A stretch of DNA of 64,000 nucleotides from Ciceribacter sp. T2.26MG-112.2 (GTDB lineage Bacteria > Pseudomonadota > Alphaproteobacteria > Rhizobiales > Rhizobiaceae): the NCBI RefSeq assembly GCF_900492205.1, contig NZ_UEYQ01000005.1, positions 124,001 through 188,000 of the forward strand, given 5' to 3'. Below the pieces are notes generated by a model. It did not search any database and was not told where the DNA came from. It was given only the letters and a program-made list of their open reading frames with translations. Position numbers and translations under genes: made by a program. How positions within the stretch are numbered: position 1 is the first letter of the stretch; the number at the start of each line of letters is the position of its first letter. Of this stretch, positions 24,443 through 32,337 are shown in pieces.

Positions 24443-24970
24443 TCAACGGCTGCGGCGCGCATGGAGGATGCTGGCCGCGATCAACAGGATCAGGCCGAAG
24501 GGCAGGTAGTGGCGAATGCCGAGTACGGCAAATTGATAGACGGCGGAGGCGGAAGTAAAGGCGAACTGGAACAGCCAGATCCGGGTGCCGAACGGTTCGT
24601 GCCATTGGGCATAGAAGTGCCGGTATTGCAAAGCGAACAGCAGCGCGGTGAAGGCGGCGGTGCTGCCGGCGAGGAAGAGAAAGGCGGCGGCGAAGCGCGT
24701 CTCTTGCGTCCGTGAATGGCTGGCGAAGCGTATCAGCGGCAGGGCGGCGATCCAACCCAGTGCGGCGCCGGTGAAATAGAGGCCGAGCACGATCGTCTTG
24801 TGGCTCGCCGGTAGCCGGTGCAACCCGTAGGCGGAGAAGGTGACCGACAGGGCGATGAGGAAGCCCCAGAGCAGTGCGCCGATCAGCCATTCGGCAATAG
24901 GCGGCCGGCTTGCGGCGAGGCGGGCGCGAAATCCGGAGGCGGCTCGGGGGCCGGGCGGAAGCGGCGTCAC
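24443..24970 (-). CDS. Hypothetical membrane protein
   Basis: 175 residues with four hydrophobic segments (about residues 28-50, 60-80, 92-114 and 140-168). The N-terminus is basic and proline-rich, and the C-terminus ends in a short Arg-rich tail (HARRSR). I do not recognise a domain. It overlaps the DUF2259 gene upstream by 4 bases, indicating translational coupling, and precedes purB. Nothing in the sequence gives a substrate or partner. Confidence 0.75.
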   Translation of the reverse strand: MTPLPPGPRAASGFRARLAASRPPIAEWLIGALLWGFLIALSVTFSAYGLHRLPASHKTIVLGLYFTGAALGWIAALPLIRFASHSRTQETRFAAAFLFLAGSTAAFTALLFALQYRHFYAQWHEPFGTRIWLFQFAFTSASAVYQFAVLGIRHYLPFGLILLIAASILHARRSR

Positions 24971-25698
24971 GGACGGACCGGCACGGCGATCCAGCGGCCG
25001 TCATTGCCCTCGAAGCCGAGGCTCAGCACATTGACCAGCGCCATGTGCACGATCGCTTCCCCGAGCGGCGAATAGGTCACGGCACCGCCGAGGCGATAGC
25101 CGACGGTGCAGCCGCGACTGGCCGGCACGCTCTTATCCTCGTAGACCAGCTCGTCCGCCGGTGTGCCGTCCTTCTCCGTCATCTTCAAACGGAAGGCGAT
25201 CAGCGCATCCACCATGTCGATGCAATGGCCGGTCGGGGTGGCGAAGAAGGTTTCGAGCTTGAGCGCATAGGGTTTGCCGAAGATCGGGTCGGCCGGGTAT
25301 TCCAGATAGCGCAGTTCGTGTTTCTCCACGCCCACCTCGCTCACCGGATTGAAGGCGACAAGACTGCCGGGATTGTCGCCGAGCGCGTATCTGGCGATCA
25401 GCGGCTGTGCCTTGTCCATCGCCGCACGGCGCGCATCGGACAGGCCGGCATTCTCGTCGTCGAGACGAATGCGGATCGGCGTGCCCGGGAGATAGGCGTC
25501 CTTGACCGTGTCGATCACATAGATGTTGGAATAGGGAAAGCCGGAACCATCCTGGATCCCGTATTCCTCGAAGGCGTAGACACTGCCGTCATCGGAAAAG
25601 CCGATCGACTGAAGCGCTGCGATATCTCCGGCAACGGCCGGGGCGGCGGTCAATATGATTGCCGCTTTTGCCACCAGCCATGTCCGGAATATTGTCAC
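24967..25698 (-). CDS. DUF2259 secreted protein
   Basis: 243 residues with a signal peptide ([14 protein letters not shown]). The mature domain matches DUF2259, a periplasmic family of unknown function found mainly in alphaproteobacteria: [31 protein letters not shown] near the start, and [15 protein letters not shown] with a Cys late in the chain that may pair with the Cys in GHCIDM. It overlaps rpe by 4 bases at its start and the membrane-protein gene by 4 bases at its end. Confidence 0.83.
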   Translation of the reverse strand: MTIFRTWLVAKAAIILTAAPAVAGDIAALQSIGFSDDGSVYAFEEYGIQDGSGFPYSNIYVIDTVKDAYLPGTPIRIRLDDENAGLSDARRAAMDKAQPLIARYALGDNPGSLVAFNPVSEVGVEKHELRYLEYPADPIFGKPYALKLETFFATPTGHCIDMVDALIAFRLKMTEKDGTPADELVYEDKSVPASRGCTVGYRLGGAVTYSPLGEAIVHMALVNVLSLGFEGNDGRWIAVPVRP

Positions 25699-26372
25699 CG
25701 ACGACCCTCGAGCGCTGCCTTTTTCAAAGTGTCGACGGTTTTGCGGTAGTCGTCAACGCCTTCGCCCTTGTAGACGGCCGACCCGGCGACCAGCACATTG
25801 GCGCCAGCGGCGGTGACGAGCGGGGCCGTCTCGGCGGTGACGCCGCCGTCGACCTCCAGGTCGATCGGGCGGTTGCCGATCAGCATGTTGGCCTGGGCGA
25901 GCTTGGCGGTCGCCTGGGGGATGAATTTCTGGCCGCCGAAGCCCGGGTTGACGCTCATGATGAGGATCAGGTCGAGATCGTCGAGGACGTTTTCCAGAAC
26001 CGAGACGGGCGTTGCCGGATTGAGCGAGACGCCAGCCTTCTTGTCGAGTGAGCGGATCTTCTGCAGCGAGCGGTGCAGGTGCGGACCCGCCTCGGCATGC
26101 ACGGTGATCACGTCGCAGCCGGCATCGGCGAAGGCCTCGAGGAAGGGATCGGCCGGCGAAATCATCAGGTGGCAGTCGAACACGGCCTTGGTATAGGGGC
26201 GCAGCGCCTTGATGACTGCCGGACCGTAGGAGATGTTCGGCACGAAATGGCCGTCCATGACGTCGAGATGGATCCAGTCGGCGCCGGCTTCGACGACGTC
26301 GGCCACTTCCTGGCCGAGCTTGGCAAAATTGGCGGCAAGGATCGAAGGGGCGATCAGCAGGGGGCGGGTCAT
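25695..26372 (-). CDS. rpe: Ribulose-phosphate 3-epimerase
   Basis: 225-residue TIM-barrel enzyme that interconverts ribulose 5-phosphate and xylulose 5-phosphate in the pentose phosphate pathway. Signatures are [14 protein letters not shown] near the N-terminus, [15 protein letters not shown] with the metal-site H and [21 protein letters not shown] near residue 140 and the DGG phosphate loop. It is first in the rpe-DUF2259-membrane protein-purB run. Linking ribose-phosphate supply with purine synthesis on one transcript is plausible. Confidence 0.96.
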   Translation of the reverse strand: MTRPLLIAPSILAANFAKLGQEVADVVEAGADWIHLDVMDGHFVPNISYGPAVIKALRPYTKAVFDCHLMISPADPFLEAFADAGCDVITVHAEAGPHLHRSLQKIRSLDKKAGVSLNPATPVSVLENVLDDLDLILIMSVNPGFGGQKFIPQATAKLAQANMLIGNRPIDLEVDGGVTAETAPLVTAAGANVLVAGSAVYKGEGVDDYRKTVDTLKKAALEGRR

Positions 26373-26536
26373 GGGGCGTAAACTCCGGATCGTGAGCGGT
26401 TCAGGCGCGTTTTGCTGCCCATAGCACCGGGACGGAGGCCCGGCAACACTGCGAAGGTCTGGCCTTTAGACGCGGCGGCTTGACCCGACGCGGCGATCCG
26501 GTCACTTCTGTCGGACTTTCGAGCGAGGAGGTCCAG

Positions 26537-27298
26537 ATGGGACGGCATGCGATCATCACCGGCGGCAGCAGCGGCATCGGCCGCCATCTCGTCTCGGCCT
26601 TCGTCGAGGCCGGCTATGATGTCGCTTTCACCCATTTTGGCGACCATGGCGCGGCGGAAGAGGCTGTGACGGAGATCGGCACGGCGGGGCGTGTCCGGGG
26701 CTTCTCTTCCGATGTCGGCGATGGGGAGGCCGTTTCCCTTTTGATGGACGAGGCTTCCGCTTGGTTCGGCGACGCGCCCGATGTTCTCGTCAACAATGCC
26801 GGCATCCAGACTTGGTCGCCGTTGCTCGATCTGTCCGAGGAAAGCTGGGATGCCGTCATTCGCACCAACCTCAAGGGCTGTTTTCTCAATACGCGCGAGG
26901 CCGGCAAACGCATGGCCAAGGCCGGCAAGGGCGGGGCGATCATCAATATCGGTTCGGGCTGCAACAAGCTCGCCTTTCCGGGACTGGTCGACTACACCGC
27001 GTCGAAGGGCGGCATCGAGCAGTTCACCAACGTGTCGGCCGTGGAACTTGGACCGCATGGCATCCGCGTGAACTGCGTCGCGCCGGGCGCGATCGAGACG
27101 GAACGGACAAGGGCGGAAGCGCCGGACTATGCCGAGACCTGGGGTCGCGTCACGCCGCTTCGCCGGGTCGGGACGCCGGCCGATATTGCCGGCCCCGTCC
27201 TCTTTCTCGCAAGTGCTGAGGCGGCTTTTGTCACCGGCCAGACGCTGTGGGTCGACGGTGGTGTCTTCAGCCAGGCCTTCTGGCCTTATCAATCCTAG
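26537..27298 (+). CDS. Short-chain dehydrogenase/reductase
   Basis: 253 residues of the classical SDR fold. The cofactor loop is TGGSSGIG at the N-terminus, then NNAG, and the catalytic Ser in NIGSGC with Y-x-x-x-K in YTASK. The closing GQTLWVDGGVFSQ is typical of 3-oxoacyl-ACP reductase and sugar/polyol dehydrogenase branches. The Thr/Gly-rich loop without an early acidic residue leaves NAD versus NADP preference undecided. GAGGAGG five bases before the ATG at 26537 fixes the start; the frame from 26480 is not used. The gene is divergent from rpe and not in an operon, so the substrate is unknown. Confidence 0.85.
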   Translation: MGRHAIITGGSSGIGRHLVSAFVEAGYDVAFTHFGDHGAAEEAVTEIGTAGRVRGFSSDVGDGEAVSLLMDEASAWFGDAPDVLVNNAGIQTWSPLLDLSEESWDAVIRTNLKGCFLNTREAGKRMAKAGKGGAIINIGSGCNKLAFPGLVDYTASKGGIEQFTNVSAVELGPHGIRVNCVAPGAIETERTRAEAPDYAETWGRVTPLRRVGTPADIAGPVLFLASAEAAFVTGQTLWVDGGVFSQAFWPYQS

Positions 27299-27320
27299 TT
27301 CCGAAGAACGGCGATCCCGT

Positions 27321-28400
27321 CTATTGCGCTGGGGCGGAAGGTTCGACAAACCGTCCACCGCGCCATTCCATCAGGCGATAGGGGTTTTCGCTGAGTTCGT
27401 GGTTTTCGTCGAAGGCGATCGGACCGATCACGGTGTCGACATGCGTTTCGCCGATCGCCTGCGCCAGCGGCATGCCAAGGGCCGCGGCCGCGCCGGCCGC
27501 CTGCGCCACCACCGTGACGGCTGCATAAGCCGGCAGAACATAGCCCTCGGGCTCCACGCCGGCCGCCTTTAATTCAGCAGCCACCTCTTTGGCGGCAGGC
27601 TGATCCTGCTCATCGGGCAGGATCACCGCACGCACGCCGTCGGCCAGCGGGACCGGCCGGTCCGCGGCATTCAGGCTTTCGCCACCCAGCAGCGTCAGCG
27701 TGATGTTCTCGGCCGCCGCGTCCCGGGCGATGATGGCCGCGTCATTGCGGTCACCGCCCACGAAGACATGTGTCGCGCCTGCCTTTTTCAGCCGCCGAAC
27801 AAGCGCCACCTGTTGTTCCTGGCCGGGCCGGAAGGTGTCGGTAAAAACGGGTTTCAGGCCGCGCTCCTCCAGGCTGTTGCGCAGCGTCTCGGCGAGCTCG
27901 CGGCCGTGGATCGTGCCGTCCTCGATCAGCGCGAAGGCGTCGCCGGACCAGTCTCGCAGGATGACTTCGGCGAGTTTTTGCGCCTCGTCCTCGGTTGCGG
28001 GCGCCATGCGGTAAAACGGCCAGCCATTCTTTATCGCATCCTCCCGCACGCCTTTCCATCGAACGGAGAGGCTGAGCGCCGGTATGCCGGCCTCGGACAG
28101 GACCACAAGTCCGCCATCGAGGGATTCGGAGCAGAGGAAACCGACGGCTGCCTTGGCACCCGATTCGCGGATCTCGCGGGCAAGGGCGGGGCCGCTGCCG
28201 GGCTCGCAGGTTTCGTCGATGACCGCAAGCTCCAGCCCCTGCCGTCGCGCCGCGAAGGTCGCGCCCTCGCGCATCTGCGTGCCCAGAATGGCGAAAGGGC
28301 CGGTCTGCGGCGCAACAAGCGCGATCTTCGGCCCCTCGGCCAGGGCCGAAGAGGCCGGGGACAGGCCGACGAGGACGGACAGCAGCATTCGGCGGAGCAT
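27321..28400 (-). CDS. ABC transporter substrate-binding protein, Leu/Ile/Val-binding type
   Basis: 359 residues. A signal peptide (LLSVLVGLSPASSALAE) precedes a type I periplasmic-binding fold: IALVAPQTGPFAILGTQMREGATFA, then the ETCEPGSGPALAREIRESGAKAAVGFLCSE block and the long GDRNDAAIIARDAA segment. This is the family of branched-chain amino acid and amide binding proteins. No permease or ATPase genes are near, so it is an orphan component that may feed a distant transporter or act as a sensor partner. ATG at 28400 fits the signal peptide with AGGAAAA upstream. It is divergent from the flavin reductase gene and converges on the SDR gene. Confidence 0.83.
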   Translation of the reverse strand: MLRRMLLSVLVGLSPASSALAEGPKIALVAPQTGPFAILGTQMREGATFAARRQGLELAVIDETCEPGSGPALAREIRESGAKAAVGFLCSESLDGGLVVLSEAGIPALSLSVRWKGVREDAIKNGWPFYRMAPATEDEAQKLAEVILRDWSGDAFALIEDGTIHGRELAETLRNSLEERGLKPVFTDTFRPGQEQQVALVRRLKKAGATHVFVGGDRNDAAIIARDAAAENITLTLLGGESLNAADRPVPLADGVRAVILPDEQDQPAAKEVAAELKAAGVEPEGYVLPAYAAVTVVAQAAGAAAALGMPLAQAIGETHVDTVIGPIAFDENHELSENPYRLMEWRGGRFVEPSAPAQ

Positions 28401-28589
28401 TCGGACGGGTTTTCCTGTTCTTTGGAACGTTGCGCGGCATCCTATCCGCACGATAGCGGCCACCGCAACGCCAATCGGCGGCAAGGCTCAGGACGAAAAA
28501 ACCGCTTCGTTGTGGAAAACGTAAACCTTGGCGGCCATATAGTCATGCATCATGCCACCAAGGCCCGAAGCGTCCCGGAGAAGAGATTG

Positions 28590-29081
28590 TTGAACTCGCA
28601 GCAGATGGACCCCGTCGTCTACCGGGAAGCGATGAGCCGCTATGCCGGCCATGTGCAGATCGTCACGACCGAGTACGAGGGCGTCAGACGCGGCGTCACC
28701 ATTACGGCGGCCTGCTCGGTGTCCGACCGTCCGCCGAGCCTGCTCGTATGCCTCAACAACGGTAACCCGAACAACGCAGTCTTCTTTGAAAGCGGCTATT
28801 TTGCCCTCAATACGCTGGCCGCCCATCATCAGCCGCTCGCCAATGCCTTTGCCGGCTTCGGTGGACTGGCGCCCGACGACCGGTTCGCGCTGGCCGAATG
28901 GCAGACGCTGGTCACCGGCGCGCCGGTGCTTGCCGATTCGATCGTTTCCTTCGACTGCCGGGTCACCGACAGCAAGGTGACGGCGACCCACACCGTGCTG
29001 TTCGGCGAGGTCAAGGCGGTGCATTTCGGCCCGATCGACGCCTCGCTCATCTATCTGGACCGCGGCTATCGCAGCCTGTAA
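28590..29081 (+). CDS. Flavin reductase domain protein
   Basis: About 163 residues of the FMN-binding split-barrel flavin reductase family (RutF/HpaC-like). It begins MDPVVYREAMSRYAGHVQIVTTEYEG and has VTITAACSVSDRPPSLLVCLN, FALNTLAAHHQPLANAFAG and a late HTVLFGEVKAVH strand. It would supply reduced FMN/FAD to a partner oxygenase or reductase. A TTG at 28590 has GGAG ten bases upstream; the ATG at 28605 is further from it and gives 158 residues. The gene is 27 bases from the MoxR gene and so heads the molybdo-hydroxylase maturation operon, although similar reductases are not usual members. Confidence 0.82.
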   Translation: MNSQQMDPVVYREAMSRYAGHVQIVTTEYEGVRRGVTITAACSVSDRPPSLLVCLNNGNPNNAVFFESGYFALNTLAAHHQPLANAFAGFGGLAPDDRFALAEWQTLVTGAPVLADSIVSFDCRVTDSKVTATHTVLFGEVKAVHFGPIDASLIYLDRGYRSL

Positions 29082-29108
29082 GCTTTCCCTCAATCAAGGG
29101 GAGGAAGC

Positions 29109-30038
29109 ATGGCGGAGACGTCAAGAACTGGTCTGCCGGGATCGATCGACCCCGTCATCGAACTCCTGTCTGCAAACGATTATCTGGCGGGACGTCCGCT
29201 GGCGACCGTGCTCTTTCTCGCGCTTCGCATGCAACGGCCGCTGTTTCTCGAAGGGGAGGCCGGGGTCGGCAAGACGGAGGTCGCGAAGGTGCTGGCCAAG
29301 GCGCTCGACCGCCCGCTGATCCGCCTGCAATGCTATGAAGGCCTCGACGTCGCGTCCGCCGTCTACGAGTGGAACTATCCGGCTCAGATGCTGGAGATCC
29401 GCCTGGCCGAAGCCACCGGCATCTCCGACCGCGACCGGCTGGAACATGATCTGTTTTCCGAGCGCCACCTGATCCGCCGCCCGGTTTTGCAGGCGCTGCA
29501 ATGCGAGCCGGGCCGTGCGCCGGTCTTCCTGATCGACGAACTCGACCGCACCGACGAGGCCTTCGAGGCCTTCCTGCTCGAAGTGCTGTCCGACTTCCAG
29601 GTGAGCATTCCCGAGTTCGGCACGGTCAAGGCGACCGAGCCGCCGATCGTGATCGTCACCAGCAACCGCACCCGCGAGGTGCATGACGCGCTGAAGCGCC
29701 GCTGTCTCTACCACTGGGTCGACTATCCCAAGGCGGCCGAGGAACTGGCGATCATCCGGCGCAAGGTGCCGGGCTGCAACGAGCAGCTGTCGCGCCAGAT
29801 CGTCGCCTATGTGCAGAAGATCCGCACCATCGACCTGTTCAAGAACCCCGGCATTGCCGAGACCATCGACTGGGCGACCGCGCTCACCGAACTCGACCGG
29901 CTGGCGCTCGATCCGGAAACCATTGCCGATACGCTCGGCACGCTCCTGAAATATCAGGAGGACATTGCCCGGATCCAGGGCGGCGAGGGCCACAAGGTGC
30001 TCTCCGAGGTCAAGGCCGAACTGCTGGCGGCGGGTTAG
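29109..30038 (+). CDS. MoxR-type AAA+ ATPase (CoxD-like)
   Basis: 309 residues. Walker A is GEAGVGKTEVAK (about 49-60), Walker B VFLIDELDRT (about 138-147), and sensor-1 is IVIVTSNRTREVHDAL. CoxD-like proteins are AAA+ chaperones that act with a VWA partner to mature or insert metal/sulfur centres, as in CO dehydrogenase. The partner CoxE-like gene starts three bases after the stop. AAGGGGAGG precedes the ATG. The gene fits a MoxR-VWA pair plus XdhC-like maturation factors. Confidence 0.92.
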   Translation: MAETSRTGLPGSIDPVIELLSANDYLAGRPLATVLFLALRMQRPLFLEGEAGVGKTEVAKVLAKALDRPLIRLQCYEGLDVASAVYEWNYPAQMLEIRLAEATGISDRDRLEHDLFSERHLIRRPVLQALQCEPGRAPVFLIDELDRTDEAFEAFLLEVLSDFQVSIPEFGTVKATEPPIVIVTSNRTREVHDALKRRCLYHWVDYPKAAEELAIIRRKVPGCNEQLSRQIVAYVQKIRTIDLFKNPGIAETIDWATALTELDRLALDPETIADTLGTLLKYQEDIARIQGGEGHKVLSEVKAELLAAG

Positions 30039-30041
30039 GCC

Positions 30042-31304
30042 ATGCAGACGCCGGGAACCGGGGAAGGCATTGTCGTCGTGACGCCGCCGATCGGCGACGG
30101 GCGGCTCGCCGACAACATCGTCTATTTCGCCCGCGTCCTGCGCCGCGCCGGGCTGAAGCCCGGTCCTGGAGCGGTTGCCGATGCGATCGCCGCCATCGAT
30201 GCGATCGGCATCGGTTCGCGCGAGGAATTCCATGCCGCGCTCTCGGCCGTGCTCGTCAAGCGGCACGAGGACCAGCCGGTGTTCGACGAGGCGTTTCGCC
30301 TGTTCTGGCGCTCGCGCGACCTGGTCAACAAGATGATCGCCATGATGTCGCCGGTGGCGCTGGACAGCAGCGAGCGCGAGAAGGCCAAGGCCGGGTCGTC
30401 GCGGGTGAGCGACGCGCTGTTTGCCGAGCGCGAGCGCCAGAGCCGTGAGCGCGACGAGCCGGACATCGAGATCGACGCCCGCTTCACCGTCTCCGGCAGC
30501 GAAGTCCTGCGCCGCACCGACTTTGCCCAGATGTCGGCCGAGGAGCTGTCGCAGGCGAGGCGCGAAATCGAGCGCATGACAATGCCCTTCGACGAGGTGC
30601 CGATCCGGCGCTACCAGCCGACCTCGCGGTCGCGCCATGTCGATCCGCGGGCGATGATGCGGGCGGCGATGCGCACCGGCGGCGACCTGATTCTGCCGAA
30701 ATACCGTGAGCACCGCCGTCAGCCGCCGCCGCTCGTCATCCTCGCCGACATTTCCGGCTCGATGAGCCAGTACACCCGCATCTTCCTGCATTTCCTGCAT
30801 GTGCTGACCGAGCGCCGGCGCCGCGTGCACACCTTTGTCTTCGGCACGCGGCTCACCAATGTGACGCGGCAGATGCGCAATCGCGATCCCGACGAGGCGA
30901 TCGACCAGTGCACGGATGCGGTGCGCGACTGGTCGGGCGGCACGCGAATCGGTGAGACGCTGAAGGAGTTCAACCATCAATGGGCGCGCCGCGTGCTGGG
31001 ACAGGGCGCCATTGTTCTCTTGATCACCGACGGGCTGGAGCGCGAGGGGGCCGAGCTGCTGGCCACGGAGACCGATCGCCTGCACCGGTCCTGCCGTCGG
31101 CTGATCTGGCTCAATCCGCTGCTGCGCTTCGAGGGCTTCGAGGCGCGGGCGCGTGGCGTGCGGGCCATGCTGCCGCATGTCGACGAGTTGCGGCCGGTCC
31201 ACAATCTCAATTCGCTGTCCGACCTGGTCGGCGCGCTTTCGGCCACGTCCGCGGACATGGGCGATCCGCGCCGGCTTCTGCGCACTCTGAGGGGGCTCCA
31301 ATGA
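30042..31304 (+). CDS. VWA domain protein CoxE
   Basis: 420 residues. The C-terminal von Willebrand A domain carries the MIDAS motif DISGSMSQ (near residue 235), a conserved T in the WSGGTRIGETL segment and a D in LLITDGLE. The N-terminal part has the charged Arg/Glu-rich helices typical of CoxE. CoxE works with the CoxD AAA+ ATPase in maturation of molybdenum hydroxylases. The ATG of the next gene overlaps its stop (ATGA at 31301-31304). Confidence 0.92.
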   Translation: MQTPGTGEGIVVVTPPIGDGRLADNIVYFARVLRRAGLKPGPGAVADAIAAIDAIGIGSREEFHAALSAVLVKRHEDQPVFDEAFRLFWRSRDLVNKMIAMMSPVALDSSEREKAKAGSSRVSDALFAERERQSRERDEPDIEIDARFTVSGSEVLRRTDFAQMSAEELSQARREIERMTMPFDEVPIRRYQPTSRSRHVDPRAMMRAAMRTGGDLILPKYREHRRQPPPLVILADISGSMSQYTRIFLHFLHVLTERRRRVHTFVFGTRLTNVTRQMRNRDPDEAIDQCTDAVRDWSGGTRIGETLKEFNHQWARRVLGQGAIVLLITDGLEREGAELLATETDRLHRSCRRLIWLNPLLRFEGFEARARGVRAMLPHVDELRPVHNLNSLSDLVGALSATSADMGDPRRLLRTLRGLQ

Positions 31305-31630
31305 CCACCGACATGCAGACAAGGGATCCGCTTTTCATCGCCGAGGACTGGATCGGCCAGGGACGTCAGGTGGCCGTTGCCACCGTGGTCGAGACCTGGG
31401 GCTCGGCGCCGCGTCCGGTCGGAAGCCATCTGGTGATCGACGCGGACGGCAGTTTCGAGGGGTCTGTCTCGGGCGGCTGCGTCGAGGGCGCTGTGATCAC
31501 CGAGGCGCTCGACGTACTGCAGTCGGGCCGGGCGAAGATGCTTGAATTCGGCGTGGCCGACGAAACCGCCTGGAGGGTCGGGCTCTCCTGCGGCGGCAAG
31601 ATCCGCGTCTTTGTCGAGAGGCTTTCCTGA
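31301..31630 (+). CDS. XdhC/CoxI N-terminal domain protein (CoxF-like)
   Basis: 109 residues carrying only the first half of XdhC: VVETWGSAPRPVGSHLVIDADGSFEGSVSGGCVEGAV is the family signature (conserved GS-PR-G and SVSGGCVE with its Cys). XdhC proteins bind the molybdenum cofactor, promote its sulfuration and hand it to xanthine dehydrogenase-type enzymes. In the Oligotropha cox cluster the N-terminal type is CoxF and a second type is CoxI; the same split occurs here. It overlaps coxE by 4 bases and the C-terminal partner by one base (TGATG). Confidence 0.9.
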   Translation: MTTDMQTRDPLFIAEDWIGQGRQVAVATVVETWGSAPRPVGSHLVIDADGSFEGSVSGGCVEGAVITEALDVLQSGRAKMLEFGVADETAWRVGLSCGGKIRVFVERLS

Positions 31631-32337
31631 TGCAGCTCTCCAGTCTCAAGGCGCTCAACGCGGCGCGCGCCGCCCGGCAGGCGGCGATCCTGATCACCGA
31701 TCTTACCGACGCTCACGACCGGGTGGTCGTTGAGGGCGACACCGTTCAAGGCGCGCTCGGCGCGGAGATCGGGGGTCGTTTCCGCTCAGGCAAGTCCGGC
31801 GCCGTCGAGATCGACGGCCGCCCGCTCTTCCTCAATGTCCACCTGCCGCCGCCGCGCATCGTGGTGATCGGCGCGGTGCATATCAGCCAGGCGCTTTATC
31901 CCATGGCGGCGATCGCCGGCTATGACATGACCATCATCGATCCGCGCACCGCCTTTGCCACGCCGGAACGCTTTTCCGGCGTCGACCTCGTCGCCGACTG
32001 GCCGGAGGATGCGCTGTCGACCCGTTCGCTCGACCGCTACAGCGCCCTCGTCGCCGTGACCCATGACCCGAAGATAGACGACTTTGCGATCGCCGCGGCG
32101 CTCACGGCCGGCTGTTTCTATGTCGGCGCGCTCGGCAGCCGAAAGACCCATGCGAAGCGGGTCGAGCGGCTGATGGCGCAGGGCTTTTCCGAAGCGGAGA
32201 TCGCCCGCATCTCGGCCCCCGTCGGCATCGACATCGGCGCCGCGACCCCGGCCGAGATCGCCGTCGCCACCCTGGCGGACGTCATCCAGGCCTTCCGCCG
32301 GCGCTCGCTCTCCGTGGCCGGAGGCGAGCCCGCATGA
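31630..32337 (+). CDS. XdhC/CoxI C-terminal Rossmann domain protein
   Basis: 235 residues. The Rossmann-fold XdhC C-terminal domain is clear: PPRIVVIGAVHISQALYPMAAIAGYDMTIIDPRTAFATPERF, a middle YVGALGSRKTHAKRVERL and a late IGIDIGA-TPAEIAVAT segment. With the preceding gene it makes a split XdhC. Start and stop are nested in overlaps (31628-31630 and 32334-32337), so all these maturation factors are probably translated in fixed proportions. Confidence 0.9.
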   Translation: MQLSSLKALNAARAARQAAILITDLTDAHDRVVVEGDTVQGALGAEIGGRFRSGKSGAVEIDGRPLFLNVHLPPPRIVVIGAVHISQALYPMAAIAGYDMTIIDPRTAFATPERFSGVDLVADWPEDALSTRSLDRYSALVAVTHDPKIDDFAIAAALTAGCFYVGALGSRKTHAKRVERLMAQGFSEAEIARISAPVGIDIGAATPAEIAVATLADVIQAFRRRSLSVAGGEPA

